From positions 81,376,066 through 81,440,065 of the forward strand of contig NC_080175.1 of the NCBI RefSeq assembly GCF_950295315.1: DNA of 64,000 nucleotides, in the 5' to 3' direction. The notes beneath the pieces are model-generated. The model did no database searches. It was not told the DNA's origin and saw only the letters and a program-made list of their open reading frames with translations. The DNA comes from Erinaceus europaeus. Lineage: Eukaryota > Chordata > Mammalia > Eulipotyphla > Erinaceidae. Positions 11,173 through 22,289 of this stretch are shown in pieces. Both the position numbers and the translations under genes were made by a program. Numbering within the stretch: position 1 is the first letter of the stretch; the number at the start of each line of letters is the position of its first letter.

Positions 11173-11280
11173 GTTGTAGAATTTTTTTTTTTTTTGTAGA
11201 ATTTTTTTTTTGTTGTTGTAGAATTTTTTTTTTTTTTGTTGTAGAATTTTTTTTTTTTTGTTGTAGAATTTTTTTTTTTT
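11173..11280 (-). repeat. Tandem array of target site plus poly(T), SINE tail
   Basis: Five consecutive units, each GTTGTAGAA (one shortened to GTAGAA) followed by 10-14 T. The GTTGTAGAATTT motif is also the right-hand target duplication of the adjoining SINE-A (about 11584-11595). The array therefore multiplies the junction of target site and poly(A) tail. Confidence 0.85.
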
Positions 11281-11582
11281 TGCCTCCAGAGTTATTGCTG
11301 GGGCTCAGTGCTTGCACTAGGAATCCACTGCTCCTGGAGGCCACTTTTTCCCCTTTGTTGCCCTTGTTGTTGTTAATATTATTGTTGTTGTTGCTGTTGG
11401 ATAGGACAGAGAGAAACTGAGAGAGGAGGGGAAGAAAAAGATAGACACCTGCAGACCTGCCTCACCGCCTGTGAGGTGACTCCCCTGCAGGTGGGGAGCT
11501 GGGGCTTGAACGGGATCCCCATGTAGGTCCCTGAGCATTGCACCACGTGCACTTATCCCACTGCACTACCCCGGCCCTCCCT
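11281..11582 (-). mobile_element. SINE-A, full length
   Basis: Antisense copy with tail module GCCTCCAGAGTTATTGCTGG, GTTGTTGTTGCTGTTGGATA, core CCCTGCAGGTGGGGAGC and head ending at the complement of GGAGGGCCGGGG. Flanked by GTTGTAGAATTT on both sides. Confidence 0.93.
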
Positions 11583-12127
11583 AGTTGTAGAATTTAAATT
11601 GGTATCTGTAGCCATGAGAATATTTTACTAAGTCTTACTGGGCCTCCCACACACATTTGCAGAAGGTATCTTATCTGTGTTATTATTAAACTCCTTTTTT
11701 ACTTTCTTTTTTCTCTTAAACTAGACATAGCAGGATCGTTGGGATTATTAAACCAAATGTTTAAAGCAAAATGGTTACGAGCGTTTTAATGGATAAAGTA
11801 CACAATATGTAGGGATGATTAAAATTCTAAGAAATAAAAAGAAATTCTAAAAATAAAAGATAACCGCTTAAGTATGAGTGAAGAATGCTTTCGGTGGCCT
11901 TATAGTAGACCGGACAGAGCCAACAAGCGAAAACCCAAGCTAGCAGGTTTATCAGTAGAAATCCTGAAAACCTGAAAGCAAAGTTAATGAAGAATGGGAA
12001 GAAAAGGTTACAAAACTTCAAAAAGCATAGCTACAAAGCTACGAAAGGTAGAGTATATTATATTGGGAATACCGGGAGATGAAAGAGAAAGGAACAGAAT
12101 ATCTGAACTATAATGGCTGCGAATTAC
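11583..12127. other. Single-copy intron
   Basis: No repeat or exon recognised. Confidence 0.5.
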
Positions 12128-12262
12128 CTCTCTCTCTCTCTCCCTCCCTCCCTCTCCCTCTCCCTCTCTCTTTCCTCTCCCTCTCCCTCTCTCCCTCTCC
12201 TTCCCCCTCTCTCCCTCCATCCCCCTCTCTCCCTCCCCCTCTCTCCCTCCCTTTCTCCCTGC
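12128..12262 (+). repeat. CT-rich low-complexity tract
   Basis: Imperfect CTCTCC/CCTCC repeat, ~135 bp of nearly pure pyrimidine. It is followed by an A-rich end at 12277-12300, so it may be the expanded body of a SINE whose head is lost. Confidence 0.9.
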
Positions 12263-12379
12263 TTCAGTTTCTCATTAAAAATTTAAAAAATCCTTAAAAA
12301 ATGCTTTTTATTTATCTTTAAAGGAGCTAATTAAAAGGTATGATGAAACCCGAAGATAGGGGCTGCACCACAAAATTCT

Positions 12380-12736
12380 CCTTTTTTTTTTTTTTTCCCT
12401 CCAGGGTTATTGCTGGGCTCGGTGCCTGCACCATGAATCCACCGCTCCTGGAGGCCATTTTTTCCCCTTTTGTTGCCCTTGTTGCCATAGCCTCATTGTG
12501 GTTATTATTATTACCACTGTTGATGTTGTTCGTTGTTGGATAGGACAGAGAGAAATGGAGAGAGGAGGGGAAGACAGAGAGGGGTAGAGAAAGACAGACA
12601 CCTGCAGACCTGCTTCACAGCCTGTGAAGCGACTCCCCTGCAGGTGGGGAGCCTGGGGCTAGATCTGGGATCCTTACCCAGAGTCCTTGCTCTTTTTGCC
12701 ACGTGCTTAACCCACTGGCCACCACCCAACCCCCAA
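12380..12736 (-). mobile_element. SINE-A, full length
   Basis: Antisense copy: poly(T), CCCTCCAGGGTTATTGCTGG, a GTTATTATTATTACCACTG spacer, TTGGATAGGACAGAGAGAAA, CCCCTGCAGGTGGGGAGCC, and head ending near 12735. Confidence 0.92.
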
Positions 12737-13125
12737 CACAAAGTCCTCCTTTGGCTATGGGTCAGTGTCAGTCACTCTGAGCTTTTTAATACCAGACTTG
12801 AGTCTTCAGTAATAATTCATTGTTCTTGTTTCAAAGACTAGAAGTCACCTCATAATTCAGGATAATGAACCAAAAGTAATGTCATATTTATTCCATGGTG
12901 GTGTGCTATTAATTCCAGTAGATATTTTACTAACAGTGAACCCACTTAGTGTACCATTTTTGACCTGTGCTATCTCCATTAGTTAACTAAATAACTAGTT
13001 ATTAGCATTATGAGAATTCAACCACTTCAAATAATTTTCCTCATAACTAACAATTTTAAAGTTGTTATGGAATTTATTTGGTGCACTAATATCAATACTT
13101 AAATAGGTGAGATACGCACAAGTAG
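12737..13125. other. Single-copy intron
   Basis: No repeat or exon recognised. Confidence 0.5.
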
Positions 13126-13232
13126 GAAAGCCATCAGGGGATGGGATGGGATACGGAGCCCTGGTGTTGGGAATTGTACCCCTCTTAACCTATGGTCTTG
13201 TTGGTGTTTCCATTTTTAAATAATTAGATTTA
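13126..13232 (+). mobile_element. L1 3' end fragment
   Basis: Terminal L1 3'UTR motif: GGAAAGCCATCAGGGGATGG, GTGTTGGGAATTGTACCCCT, then TATGGTCTTGTTGGTGTTTC. The poly(A) is degraded. Confidence 0.85.
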
Positions 13233-13240
13233 AGGGGAAA

Positions 13241-13288
13241 TATAGAGGATTACTGGATCACTATTATAGAGGATTACTGGATCACTAT
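13241..13288. repeat. 24-bp perfect tandem duplication
   Basis: TATAGAGGATTACTGGATCA followed by CTAT occurs twice head-to-tail (13241-13264 and 13265-13288) without mismatch. Confidence 0.97.
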
Positions 13289-13491
13289 ACAGAGCTTCTA
13301 TTGATATATTTAAATCAATGTGATCTTTCACTATAAATTAAAACAATTGATATCATACTAAAATTTCTAAGGGAAGTTTATATCTAGTTTGTAGAATTTT
13401 TAGCATCTTTCCTTTACTATTGTGAAAGGGAAGTATTGGTATAGTAGTTTACTTTAAACCCAAATCTTATAAAGTAAGAGTTTTATTCCAG

Positions 13492-13710
13492 TGGCCCAGA
13501 GATAGCTGACCTGTTAGGCTACACACCTTACCATGAGAGAGAATCAAGGTTTGAGTCTCTAGTACCACATTAGAGCACCATGGAGAAAGCTTAATGAATA
13601 GTGGAGTGGTGCCATGGTCTATTTATTTTTCTATATTTAAAACTAAAAAGAAAGGGAGAAAGAAGGAGAAGAAGAAGGAGAAGAAAGATAAAAAGAGAGA
13701 GAGAGATCAT
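13492..13710 (+). mobile_element. Old tRNA-derived SINE with purine-rich tail
   Basis: Head CCCAGAGATAGCTGACCTGT, B-box-like GGTTTGAGTCTC, GAGCACCATGGAG, then an A-rich end grading into GAAGGAGAAGAAG and GAGAGAGA repeats. Confidence 0.7.
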
Positions 13711-13869
13711 CTGATCCTTTAGGAGTGGCATAAAGCTACAAAACCTAGTTATAAAAGTAAGAACAAAGTTTTAATCAGCTGAGTGAGTGAATTTCACACC
13801 TCAAAAAAAAAAGTAGTTCACTAATGGAGACAGCACATTTTTTTAGTCTTACAAAGCACAGGTGTTGAG

Positions 13870-14035
13870 TGACAAAAGCGGAAAGCGCTCAGTGGGTAGA
13901 GCACAGTACTTGTAAGCTTGTGGTTCCATATTCCATGAGTTCAATGCCCTTTATCTCCAAGCACTGCCTATGACTTAGTGGTATGGGTTCTCTATCACTC
14001 TATAAGCAAACGTTTTAAAAGTATGTTTTTTTTAA
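13870..14035 (+). mobile_element. Old tRNA-derived SINE
   Basis: GCTCAGTGGGTAGAGCACAG resembles a tRNA A-box region and GAGTTCAATGCCC a B box. Strongly diverged from the young families. Confidence 0.5.
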
Positions 14036-14063
14036 TAATAAAATAAAACTCTTTAAAACAAAA

Positions 14064-14495
14064 GATGGGGGTCATGCACCCAGTTCAGCATACATATTAC
14101 CAGTGTAAGTACACAGCAGTGTCTATCTTTCTCTTTGCATTTCCATCTCCCCCTCCTCTCTTAATTTTTCTCTCTCTGTCCTATCTAATAAAAATACGGA
14201 GGGGGCTGATCATCTGGAATGGTGGATTTGTAGTGCTGACACACAGCCCCTGTAATAAAGCTGGTGGTAATGAAAAAAATCAACAAAGAACAACAAGAAC
14301 AAAAACAATAGTAATACAACTGAAACCAAAGAAATCTCAAGCAAACTTCATAAAAAATCCAGTCATTCTACCTAGAGGAGCGAAGCTTCACTAGTGGTGA
14401 AACAGGTTTGCAGGTGTCTTTCTCTATCCTGCCCTATCTACTTTCCTGTCAATTTATTTCTTGTCTTTTCTAATATATAAAAAATAAAAACACAA
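14064..14495 (+). mobile_element. Composite SINE remnants
   Basis: TCTATCTTTCTCTTTGCATT, CTCTCTGTCCTATCTAATAA, GGAATGGTGGATTTGTAGTG and CAACAAAGAACAACAAGAAC are SINE body and tail modules. A second body fragment (GCGAAGCTTCACTAGTGGTG) begins near 14379 and ends in A-rich sequence. Confidence 0.65.
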
Positions 14496-14765
14496 TTAAG
14501 TCATTGTTCTTTATGTGTAAGCTATAAAAATATAGTTGGGAGTGTGTGTCAATGCTAGAAATAAAAGAGCAAAATATATAATCGATATCTTCATAAACCT
14601 TACAATCATAATATTTTAACATTTTGATTAATGATATCCTAGGAAGTGTTTCAGTACAAGACAGCTACAGCACTGGCCCATTCACACTAGCATCACCCAC
14701 ACCTTGAACTCACACACTTTCTCATATGAAAACACTTTTTCCACTGAACAATAACTATCCATCTT

Positions 14766-14793
14766 CCCTAACCCTAACCCTAACCCTAACCCT
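14766..14793 (-). repeat. Short interstitial telomeric repeat
   Basis: Perfect (CCCTAA)4CCCT, that is TTAGGG units on the minus strand, in otherwise single-copy sequence far from a chromosome end. Confidence 0.97.
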
Positions 14794-14984
14794 CATACAC
14801 ACTGGTAACAACCCTAACACTTTCTATGAATTTGATGACTCCAGATACCCCCTATCTATTCTTTCATTACTGACTTATTTCATTCTATCTAATGCTATAA
14901 GTGATCATCCAAGTATAACATGTATCGCTGTTTCATTCCTTTAAAAAAGTGAATGATAGTTTCTCAGGAAAAAAACTAGTATAT

Positions 14985-15500
14985 CATAGGCCATTTGGAA
15001 TATAACTAAAATAGGCCTACTAGCTATCTTCAAAACAGAGACCCCAAATCTTTGTCTGCACTATTCCAGCCTTTAGGTTCATGATTAGTCAACAACTTGT
15101 TTGGCTTTATATGTTAACTCTTTTCAGCCACCAGGCTCCAGATGCTAGCATGATGCCATCCAGACTTCCCTGGACAGACAACCCCACCAATGTGTCCTGG
15201 AGCTCCAATTTCCCAGAGCCCCGCCCCACTAGGCAAAGAAAAAGGCAGGCTGGGTGTATGCATCAATCTGCCAATGCCCATGTTCAGCAGGGAAGCAATT
15301 ACAGAAGCCAGACCTTTCACCTTCTGTACCCCATAATGTCCTTGGGTCCATACTTCCAGAGGGATAGAGAATGGGAAAGCTATCAGGGGAGGGGAGGAGA
15401 CATGGAGTTCTGGTGGTGGGAACTGTGTGGAGTTGTACCCCTCTTATTCTATGGTTTTGTCAGTGTTTCCTTTTTATAAATAAAATTTTTTAAAAAGTGA
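14985..15500 (+). mobile_element. L1 3'UTR fragment
   Basis: Starts at CCATTTGGAATATAACTA, contains CCACCAGGCTCCAGATGCTA and AATGTGTCCTGGAGCTCC, and closes with TACCCCTCTTATTCTATGG, a TTTATAAATAAAA signal and an A-rich tail. The 3'UTR frame at 15081-15479 is open. Confidence 0.9.
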
Positions 15501-15557
15501 ATTCTATACAGTATAGCACAGTTTATTCAGCTGACAATGTGCACAATGAATGACTTG

Positions 15558-15740
15558 ATTTTTTTGGCTATTGTGAATAATGTGATTCTTAACATAGGTA
15601 GACAAATAGTCTGGCTAAGTTTCTGCTTTCAATACTTCGGGCTATATATTCAAAAGTGGTACTACTTGATCATATGGTTACCTTTATTATTAATTCTTTG
15701 AAAACTACCACACTATATCCCATAACTAATTCAACGCTTT
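15558..15740 (-). mobile_element. Old L1 ORF2 fragment
   Basis: Antisense L1 motif: TTGGCTATTGTGAATAATGT, AGTGGTACTACTTGATCATA, and CTACCACACTATATCCCATA. It is the inverse of the ORF2 C-terminal region, diverged and out of frame. Confidence 0.7.
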
Positions 15741-15892
15741 TTTTTTTCAAAGTAAAATGTATTACCAAGCATAAAAATAGTTTGTATGCCCATCTTGGGT
15801 TGTTGAATTTCATGCTACATGATCTTTAAGGTTAATTATTAACCTGCTTCATAATTTATTGCAAACTATAAACTCTTGAACTAGAAATAACT

Positions 15893-16060
15893 CAGTTGGA
15901 TAGTGCCTGCTTTGCTAGAATAAAATGATTTGCTAGATCAAATGCAGGGGCCTAGATCATTGGAGTCCTCAGTGCTGTGGTCCCTTTCATGCCTCTCTCT
16001 CTGCCTCTAACTGGAAAAATTAGATGAAGCTCTGGAGGTGACAAAAAAAAAAAAACCAAA
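15893..16060 (+). mobile_element. Old tRNA-derived SINE
   Basis: AATAACTCAGTTGGATAGTG A-box-like head, CAGTGCTGTGGTCCCTTTC body, CTCTCTCTGCCTCTAACTGG, then AGCTCTGGAGGTGAC and poly(A). Confidence 0.65.
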
Positions 16061-17126
16061 CAAAAAACACTGGGTATCTGATTTCAAGGCTAATTGCAGC
16101 CCCACAGACTAGCAGTTGAATGTGATACTTAAATTTTACTATAATTTAGAAAATTGTAAGCTTTGATAACCTCAGTAGATACTTTTTATTATTTTCGTAT
16201 TTGAAACTTTTATGCTGTAAGTTTCAGGGGTACTATGTGGCATTTACAGCTTTGTTATCTTCTATTAAGATGCCTTGTACCAGTTTAAGGATTGTTGTCT
16301 GTAGAGAATTTTTACACCAGGATCAACATTTCCAAATTACCTTCTGTACTAGATAAATTACTTTAAGCAAAATCTAGAAAGACTAGCCATTTCAAACAGT
16401 GTTATTATTTTTTTCTGGAAACATTACAGCAATCATAATAAACTTCTACTTATATTTCTAATTTACTAACTAGGACCTAGGACCATAAGTGCCTTTAAAG
16501 ATAGGATGATCTAATTAAAATTAAAATGAAATTGACACTTTTGCTTAATAGTTTGGCTATTTTATGAAAAAATAAGCTTGGAAACATTATTTATCATATC
16601 TAGCAAAGTCTGGTACATCTTAGATGCTATAAATAATTTCTGAATGAATTGAAATATATTTTTAGGGTAACTGCCTGTTTTTTTTTATATCTACTATCTC
16701 ATTTCTTTTAGACATGGTGTAATGCCTTTGAAAAAACAATAACAATATGTTAATTGTTTTCCATGCAAACTTACATGACTCATAGGAAATTTCTGCTGCT
16801 TTCCCCAGCAACTGTTTTTGCACCTGGCATTCTGCACAGCACTGAAATCTACCCCCTTAGTGTTAAAAAGAATTGATCACTTGATCACTGTTGCAAAAGA
16901 TGCAAGCTGTTACACCAAGATTACTTTGGGGATGTGATTAGAGATTAGCAGGTTTTTGAAAAAACAAAGCTATTTATTTAACACTGCTTCTTACTGATAG
17001 TTACAGCAATTCTAGCCATGCACATTAATGAGGGAGACTGACTACTCTGTACAAGAAATGATACACACCTATGAAATTTTTGTGCTGTTAACACCAGGAA
17101 AAACAAAACAAAACAAAAAAGTTTCC
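16061..17126. other. Single-copy intron
   Basis: About 1.1 kb without recognised repeats. The 16700-16960 stretch is less AT-rich than its surroundings, but I see no splice-bounded open frame. Confidence 0.5.
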
Positions 17127-17356
17127 CTGAGGGCTGGAGAACATTTTTCCTGCCTAGGACCCTTTGGATATTTATAACATTACTTGAAGAACATACAACA
17201 CTATCAACTTAAAAATCAACACTTAATGCTGCTATGAAATAAGCTCTTAGATTTATTGACTTTTGAGTTCTTCCTGCCATTGCCTTGACAGGGTCAGACC
17301 AAATGACTCTGCAGGCCAAATGTGGCCCATGAGCCAGATGTTCCCCATTCCTGTAC
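17127..17356 (+). mobile_element. hAT-Charlie MITE, MER58-like
   Basis: Left end CTGAGGGCTGGAGAAC and right end GTTCCCCATTCCTG are inverted relatives of the CAGGGGTGGGGAAC terminus. Internal TTGGATATTTATAACATTAC and ATCAACTTAAAAATCAAC, with GCCAAATGTGGCCCATGAGC near the right end, match the MER58 group as I remember it. An ancient, eutherian-wide type of fossil. Confidence 0.7.
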
Positions 17357-17547
17357 TAGGTAAGTAATTACAAATCAATCCATACCGCCCATTCAATGGA
17401 AGACTTACATGGGACATCACAATTACAGCAGTGGGAAAACAAATCAAAAGCACACTTCATATTGACTGAAGGTAGCTGAAAGTGCCTCCTACAAAAATAG
17501 TTTCTTTGGTGACCATCACAGAGCTAAATGGGTTAACATGAGCATAT
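17357..17547. other. Single-copy intron ending in L1 target site
   Basis: Contains the left target-site duplication AACATGAGCATAT (17535-17547) of the following L1. The right copy is at 18704-18716. Confidence 0.75.
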
Positions 17548-18703
17548 ATTTCCTTTCCCTTTTTTTTTAAATTTTATTTAAGAAAGGAGACATTAACAAA
17601 ATCATAGGATGGGGGGTACAGTTCCACACAATTCCTACCACCTGATCGCCATATCCCATCCCCTCCCCTGATAGCTTTCCCATTCTCTATCCCTCTGGGA
17701 ACATGGACCCAGGGTCGTTGTGGGTTGCAGAAGGTGGAAGGTCTGGATTCTGTAATTGCTTCCCTGCTGAACATGGGCTTGACAAAGTAAAAACCCTCTG
17801 GTGAGGGGGAGGGTGGACATAGGGCTTCCTGGGCCCGCAGGGGTGGGGGTGGGTGGGTGGAATGGGATACAATCTTTTGGTGGTGGGAATGGTGTCTATG
17901 TACACTCCTATTAAATTGTAGTCATATAAATCACCATTTAATTAATATGATAGGGGGGAAATATTGATTGTATGTCTAACAAAGGGACTTCTCAAAGTTA
18001 ACCCAATTACCAAATAATGTGATGTTAACAATAACTATCCAATGTCTTCCTGAACCCTAAGACAGCAGGAACCTCACATTTACACTATAGAGCCTAAACT
18101 TCCCCCAGTCCTGGGACCCTAGGTTAGGGCCCACTTTCCCACGTTTCTCCCAATTCTTATCAAATGATATTGCATCCGCCAATCGAAACCTAATCAACAC
18201 AACGAGTGCCACCTCAACATGCTTCAGCTCAGACTGTGTCCAGAGACTTCAGGTGTGGAATGACAACCCTTCAGCTTCATTATTCAGGTGAGACCTTTCC
18301 TTTCATAGAATTCTCTAATTCCATCCCAGGTAGATCACTTCCTAACAAAGTCCCAAAACTTAAATATACACCAGATTTCATGAGATAGAGCATATGTTCA
18401 CACGTATCCATAAACTAGGGCAAAATATATACCTGAAGCAGTAGTACACTAGAGTTTGCAGTGAGTACCCCCCTAACACTTCCTCTCCACTATTCCAAGC
18501 TTTGTGTCTATGATTGCTCAACAATTTGTTTGGCTTTGTTTGTTAACTCTCTTTTCAGCCACCAGGTTCCAGATGCCATCAGGATGCCGGCCAGGCTTCC
18601 ATGGGCTGAAGACCCCACCAATATGTCCTGGAGCTCTCCTTCCCCAGAGACCTACCCTACTAGGAAAAGAGAGAGGCAGACTGGGAGTATGGATTGATCA
18701 GTC
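17548..18703 (-). mobile_element. Twin-primed (5'-inverted) L1 3' end
   Basis: 17562-17781 is the last ~210 bp of the L1 3'UTR on the minus strand with its poly(T) at 17560-17569. 17782-18703 is the preceding ~920 bp of the same 3'UTR on the plus strand (from CAAAGTAAAAACC to CAGTCAAC). The two halves meet at consecutive positions of the L1 sequence (GTCAAC then GCCCATGTTCAGC). Both are enclosed by AACATGAGCATAT duplications. This is the classic product of twin priming. Confidence 0.93.
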
Positions 18704-18716
18704 AACATGAGCATAT

Positions 18717-19494
18717 TTGAAGCACTTTAGTGTGTAACTCTAGTAGTCGGAGCATGGATGGGGGATGCAGAAAGAGTGACATGCAAAGAAAGTGTTCTTT
18801 GTATTACTTTTCCTTCATAGTATACTGACATTGCAGCCTATACAGTGACTCATCAGATCTCACGTAGATTTACAAATTTTCTTTTAAATACATTTTTCCC
18901 TCAAGTTATATTAACCAAATGCAGTTTGAGTAAAATAATGCAAATCAACACTCATATTGTCAAGTCTTATTAGATTCACATATGAAACAAAGACATAAAG
19001 CCTAATTCTTCTTTTCTAATACCCAGCCACACATGCATATATACAAGAAACTGTTCTAAAAATTTGCAGGGTATCTGATTGTTTATTGACAATTTTAACA
19101 CCAAATTTCATAGTTTGTTTTGTTTTTGTCAAGTTAAAACATTTAAAATTTATTAATACTTCTTATTACTATACTTTAATAATATATGTATGGATAAAAT
19201 GATAGGTTCTACCCAAATTTTTAATGTGTAAATATTTTCCTCACTTAAATCGTTTACCATTTAAAATCTCTAAAGTTGAAAAATAATTTAAAAAACTGTA
19301 ATGTAAGATAGCTAGCCAGTATGGAAAAACCCTATAAAAGCAAATTTAAAAATACAGTTGTAACAAAAAATGACACTCAATGCTTCAGCAACTGGGGGTT
19401 CATCATTTAAAGAAAGGACTACAGAATCTGGATAAGGGCAAGAAACTGGCTCACTTAATGGTGGCCTTTTTTGGTCAACACCAGGCCACCCCAT
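18717..19494. other. Single-copy intron
   Basis: AT-rich with no recognised repeat until the L1 3'UTR begins near 19495. Confidence 0.5.
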
Positions 19495-20837
19495 CATATG
19501 TGGTTCTAGTTTGGGAATTCTTGGATTCCCACATAGATATGATGGACCTAGAACTCTAATAGAACCATCTCTCCACCATCATTGGTCACTCCCTTCAGGA
19601 ATATCATCATAAGCTGTCCTGGGCCTCTCCAGGACCTTATCCTAGCTATAAAGTAGCAATGGTAAGAACTGACCCACTCTCTGAAGGGAGGCTAGGACAT
19701 TCTACTCTGCCACTTGAGGAAGGCTGGTCCTAAAATGAGTGCAGCCTAGAATGTTCCCAGTTGTGACCATGGACTGTGAGCTCAGACTGACAAGGACTCA
19801 GAGGTTACACAGGCTCCTGTACTAAATATGAATATATATGGACCCTAGGTCAGATTGATGGGGTAAACAATTAACTGTAATTATATATTTCCTTCAAGTG
19901 TGGGAGCAACTGTCTGTCCCAATGCTGTCTTCTAATTCTATTCTCTACTGACACCATCTTCCCAGACAATATTTTTAGTCTACCTGCAATGTTACCTAAG
20001 GCAAAAATGACTAAAGTCATGGGCTCCTTGGAATATACCTAAAATAGACTTCCTAGCTTCTTCACATATGAAGACCCCTAGTTTCATCTGCTCTATTTCT
20101 ACCTTTGGATTCCTGTTTATTAAACATTTTGTTCTGTTTATATCTTACCGCCCTCCCTCCACCAAGCTCTAGATGCTACTATGATTCCATTCTGACTTCC
20201 CTGGGCAGATGCCCTCACCAATATGTCCTGAAGTCTCACCTCTCCAGAGCCGTATCCTACTATGGAAGATAGAAACAGGCTGGGGTATATGGATTGAGCT
20301 GTCAAATCCTATATCCAGTGCAGAAGCAAGTATAGGAGCCAGAACTCCCACCTTCTGCACCTGCTAAAAGAATTTTGGTCCATACTCCAAGAGGGGTAAA
20401 AACTGGGGAAGCTGGGAGTTGGGTGGTAGCACAGCGGGTTAAGCGCAGGTGGCGCAAAGTGGAAAGACCGGCATAAGGGTCCTGGTTCGAGCCCCCAGCT
20501 CCCCACCTGCAGGGGAGTCGCTTCACAGGTGGTGAAGCAGGTCTGCCGGTGTCTATCTTTCTCTCCCCCTCTCTGTTTTCCCCTCCTCTCTCCATTTCTC
20601 TCTGTCCTATCTTACAACAGCAACATCATCATCAACAACAATAATAACTAAAACAGCAAGAGCAACAAAAGAGAAAATAAATATTTAAAAAAATTTAAAA
20701 ACTGGGGAAGTTTCCAGTGGAGGAGATAGAACACAGAACTCTGATCATGGGAACTATGTGAAATTATATTCCTGTTACCTTACCATCTTGTAAATCATTA
20801 TTTAATCAATAATAAAAATAGTGAAAAAGATATTATT
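19495..20837 (+). mobile_element. Older L1 3'UTR, interrupted by a SINE
   Basis: TTGGATTCCCACATAGATAT, GATGGACCTAGAACTC, TGGGCTCCTTGGAATATACC, and a diverged TCTAGATGCTACTATGATTC module. It closes with AATCAATAATAAAAATAG. The same order is seen at 40570-41595, so this is one ~1.05-kb L1 3'UTR of an older subfamily, split by the SINE-A at 20412-20696. Confidence 0.88.
20412..20696 (+). mobile_element. SINE-A, full length, nested in L1
   Basis: Sense copy from GGGAGTTGGGTGGTAGCAC through GGTTCGAGCCCCCAGCTCC and CACCTGCAGGGGAGTCGC to an A-rich tail. The duplication AAAACTGGGGAAG brackets it (~20397-20410 and 20697-20710), and L1 sequence continues on both sides. Confidence 0.95.
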
Positions 20838-21051
20838 GTGATATGAAAAACCATTCTCACATATATAACTGTTTCACTTTCAAAATAGTAACCTTTACGC
20901 TTCAAACATATTGATTTGTTTCTGAGTATGGGCTAAATTCTATAGTTACTACAATAACTACAACTTTCTAAAACCTTTCACAATTTAATTATGGGCATAA
21001 GCTGTCATTTTCCTCTATCAAAAGAATAAGGTAAACATGGAAAGTACTTCC

Positions 21052-21412
21052 TGTGCAGCTGGTTAAGAGCTCATGGCACAAAGCACAAGGACCAGCATAA
21101 AGGATCCCAGTTTGAATCCCAACTCCCCACCTATGGGGGGTTGCTTCATAAGCGGTGAGGTGAGGCAGGTCTGCAGGTATCTATCTTTCTCTCCCCCTCT
21201 CCATTTCCTCTCCTCTCTCAATTTCTCTCTGTCCTATACAACAACAACAGCAATGATAATTATAATAATAACAACAAGGGTAACAAAATGGAAAAATGGC
21301 CTCCAGGAGCAGTGGATTCATAGTGCAGGCACCGAGACCCAGCAGTAACCTTGGAGGAAATAAATAAGTAAGCAAATAAGTAAATAAATAAATAAATACA
21401 AATGAAAAGTTA
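21052..21412 (+). mobile_element. SINE-A, long form
   Basis: Sense copy with degraded head (GCTGGTTAAGAGCTCATGGC), TCTATCTTTCTCTCCCCCTC, ATACAACAACAACAGCAATG and the extra tail module GCCTCCAGGAGCAGTGGATT to CCTTGGAGGAAATAAATAAG. Confidence 0.92.
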
Positions 21413-21415
21413 AAA

Positions 21416-21556
21416 ATGAGGCCAAGTGGTAGCACAGCGGATTAAGCACTTTCCATCATGGAAAGTGTTTCCAACTACACAAGGTTCTGGCTGACTGGAG
21501 AGCCTTCTGTTGGTTCTGAAGAAGATGTGCATTTAAATGGATGACTTATCTCCTGG
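21416..21556 (+). mobile_element. SINE head fragment
   Basis: AGGCCAAGTGGTAGCACAGC then GGATTAAGCACTTTCC is a SINE head. The remainder to about 21556 does not follow the consensus. Confidence 0.55.
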
Positions 21557-21566
21557 CCCTATACAA

Positions 21567-21787
21567 CTTCTTTTTTTAAAAAATATTTTTATATATTTAT
21601 TTTGGATAGAGACAGAGAAAAACGGAGAGGGAAGGGTGATATAGAGAGGGAGAGAGTCAGAAAGGTACCTACAGATTAGTTTCACTGCTTAAACAGCTTC
21701 TGCTCCACAGGTGGGGATGGGGGTGTGGACTGATGTCCTTGTACACTGCAGTGTGTGCATTCAAGCAGCCGTACCACTCCCTAGTAT
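21567..21787 (-). mobile_element. SINE-B
   Basis: Antisense: TTTTGGATAGAGACAGAGAA, CCACAGGTGGGGATGGGG, GTCCTTGTACACTGCAGTG, and head ending CCGTACCACTCCCTAG. Confidence 0.88.
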
Positions 21788-22289
21788 CTACAACTTAATT
21801 GAAAAAGTTAATCCAAGTTCTCTAGTTCTAAATTTGAAGGAGACTTATTTGTGGTAATGTTTCATATTTAACCCAGTGGAGTTTCAGTCAAATCAGATGT
21901 CATGTAATGAAGAATCCTATTTACAGGGTAAACACACAATCAAAGATGACTCCATTTCAAAGGGGATTTTCCTCAAAGCTCATCAATAACACCTGTAGAT
22001 TTATCATCAAGGATTAAAAAATAATCATCCCCACTGAAAAAAGCTAATCACATTAATTTATTTCCATGTAATTTGCTTTCACTTTTGTTCCTGAATATTT
22101 TCTTCCTTTTGTACCTTTCCTATATATGGTTTCATTTCCTATTTTGCCATTATTCTTAGATATTTGAAAATCCAGTCCCTGTCAACTATCTCATGTTTCA
22201 TATATTGCTTCATTTCATCTAAACTGTTTAGAATTGATGACATAAAGTTATTTATATTACTCCTTTTGTTATTGTATCTCCTTAATGTT
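21788..22289. other. Single-copy intron
   Basis: No recognised repeat. The 65-73 aa frames on both strands look fortuitous. Confidence 0.45.

Noticed and set aside
11163..11420. Phe/Cys-rich frame
   Set aside because: Product of the poly(T)/target-site array and the SINE that follows it.
13870..14035. Functional tRNA gene
   Set aside because: A- and B-box-like motifs are present but the sequence is a diverged SINE without a foldable cloverleaf that I could draw.
16700..16960. Conserved regulatory element in the intron
   Set aside because: Composition stands out only slightly, and conservation cannot be judged from one sequence.
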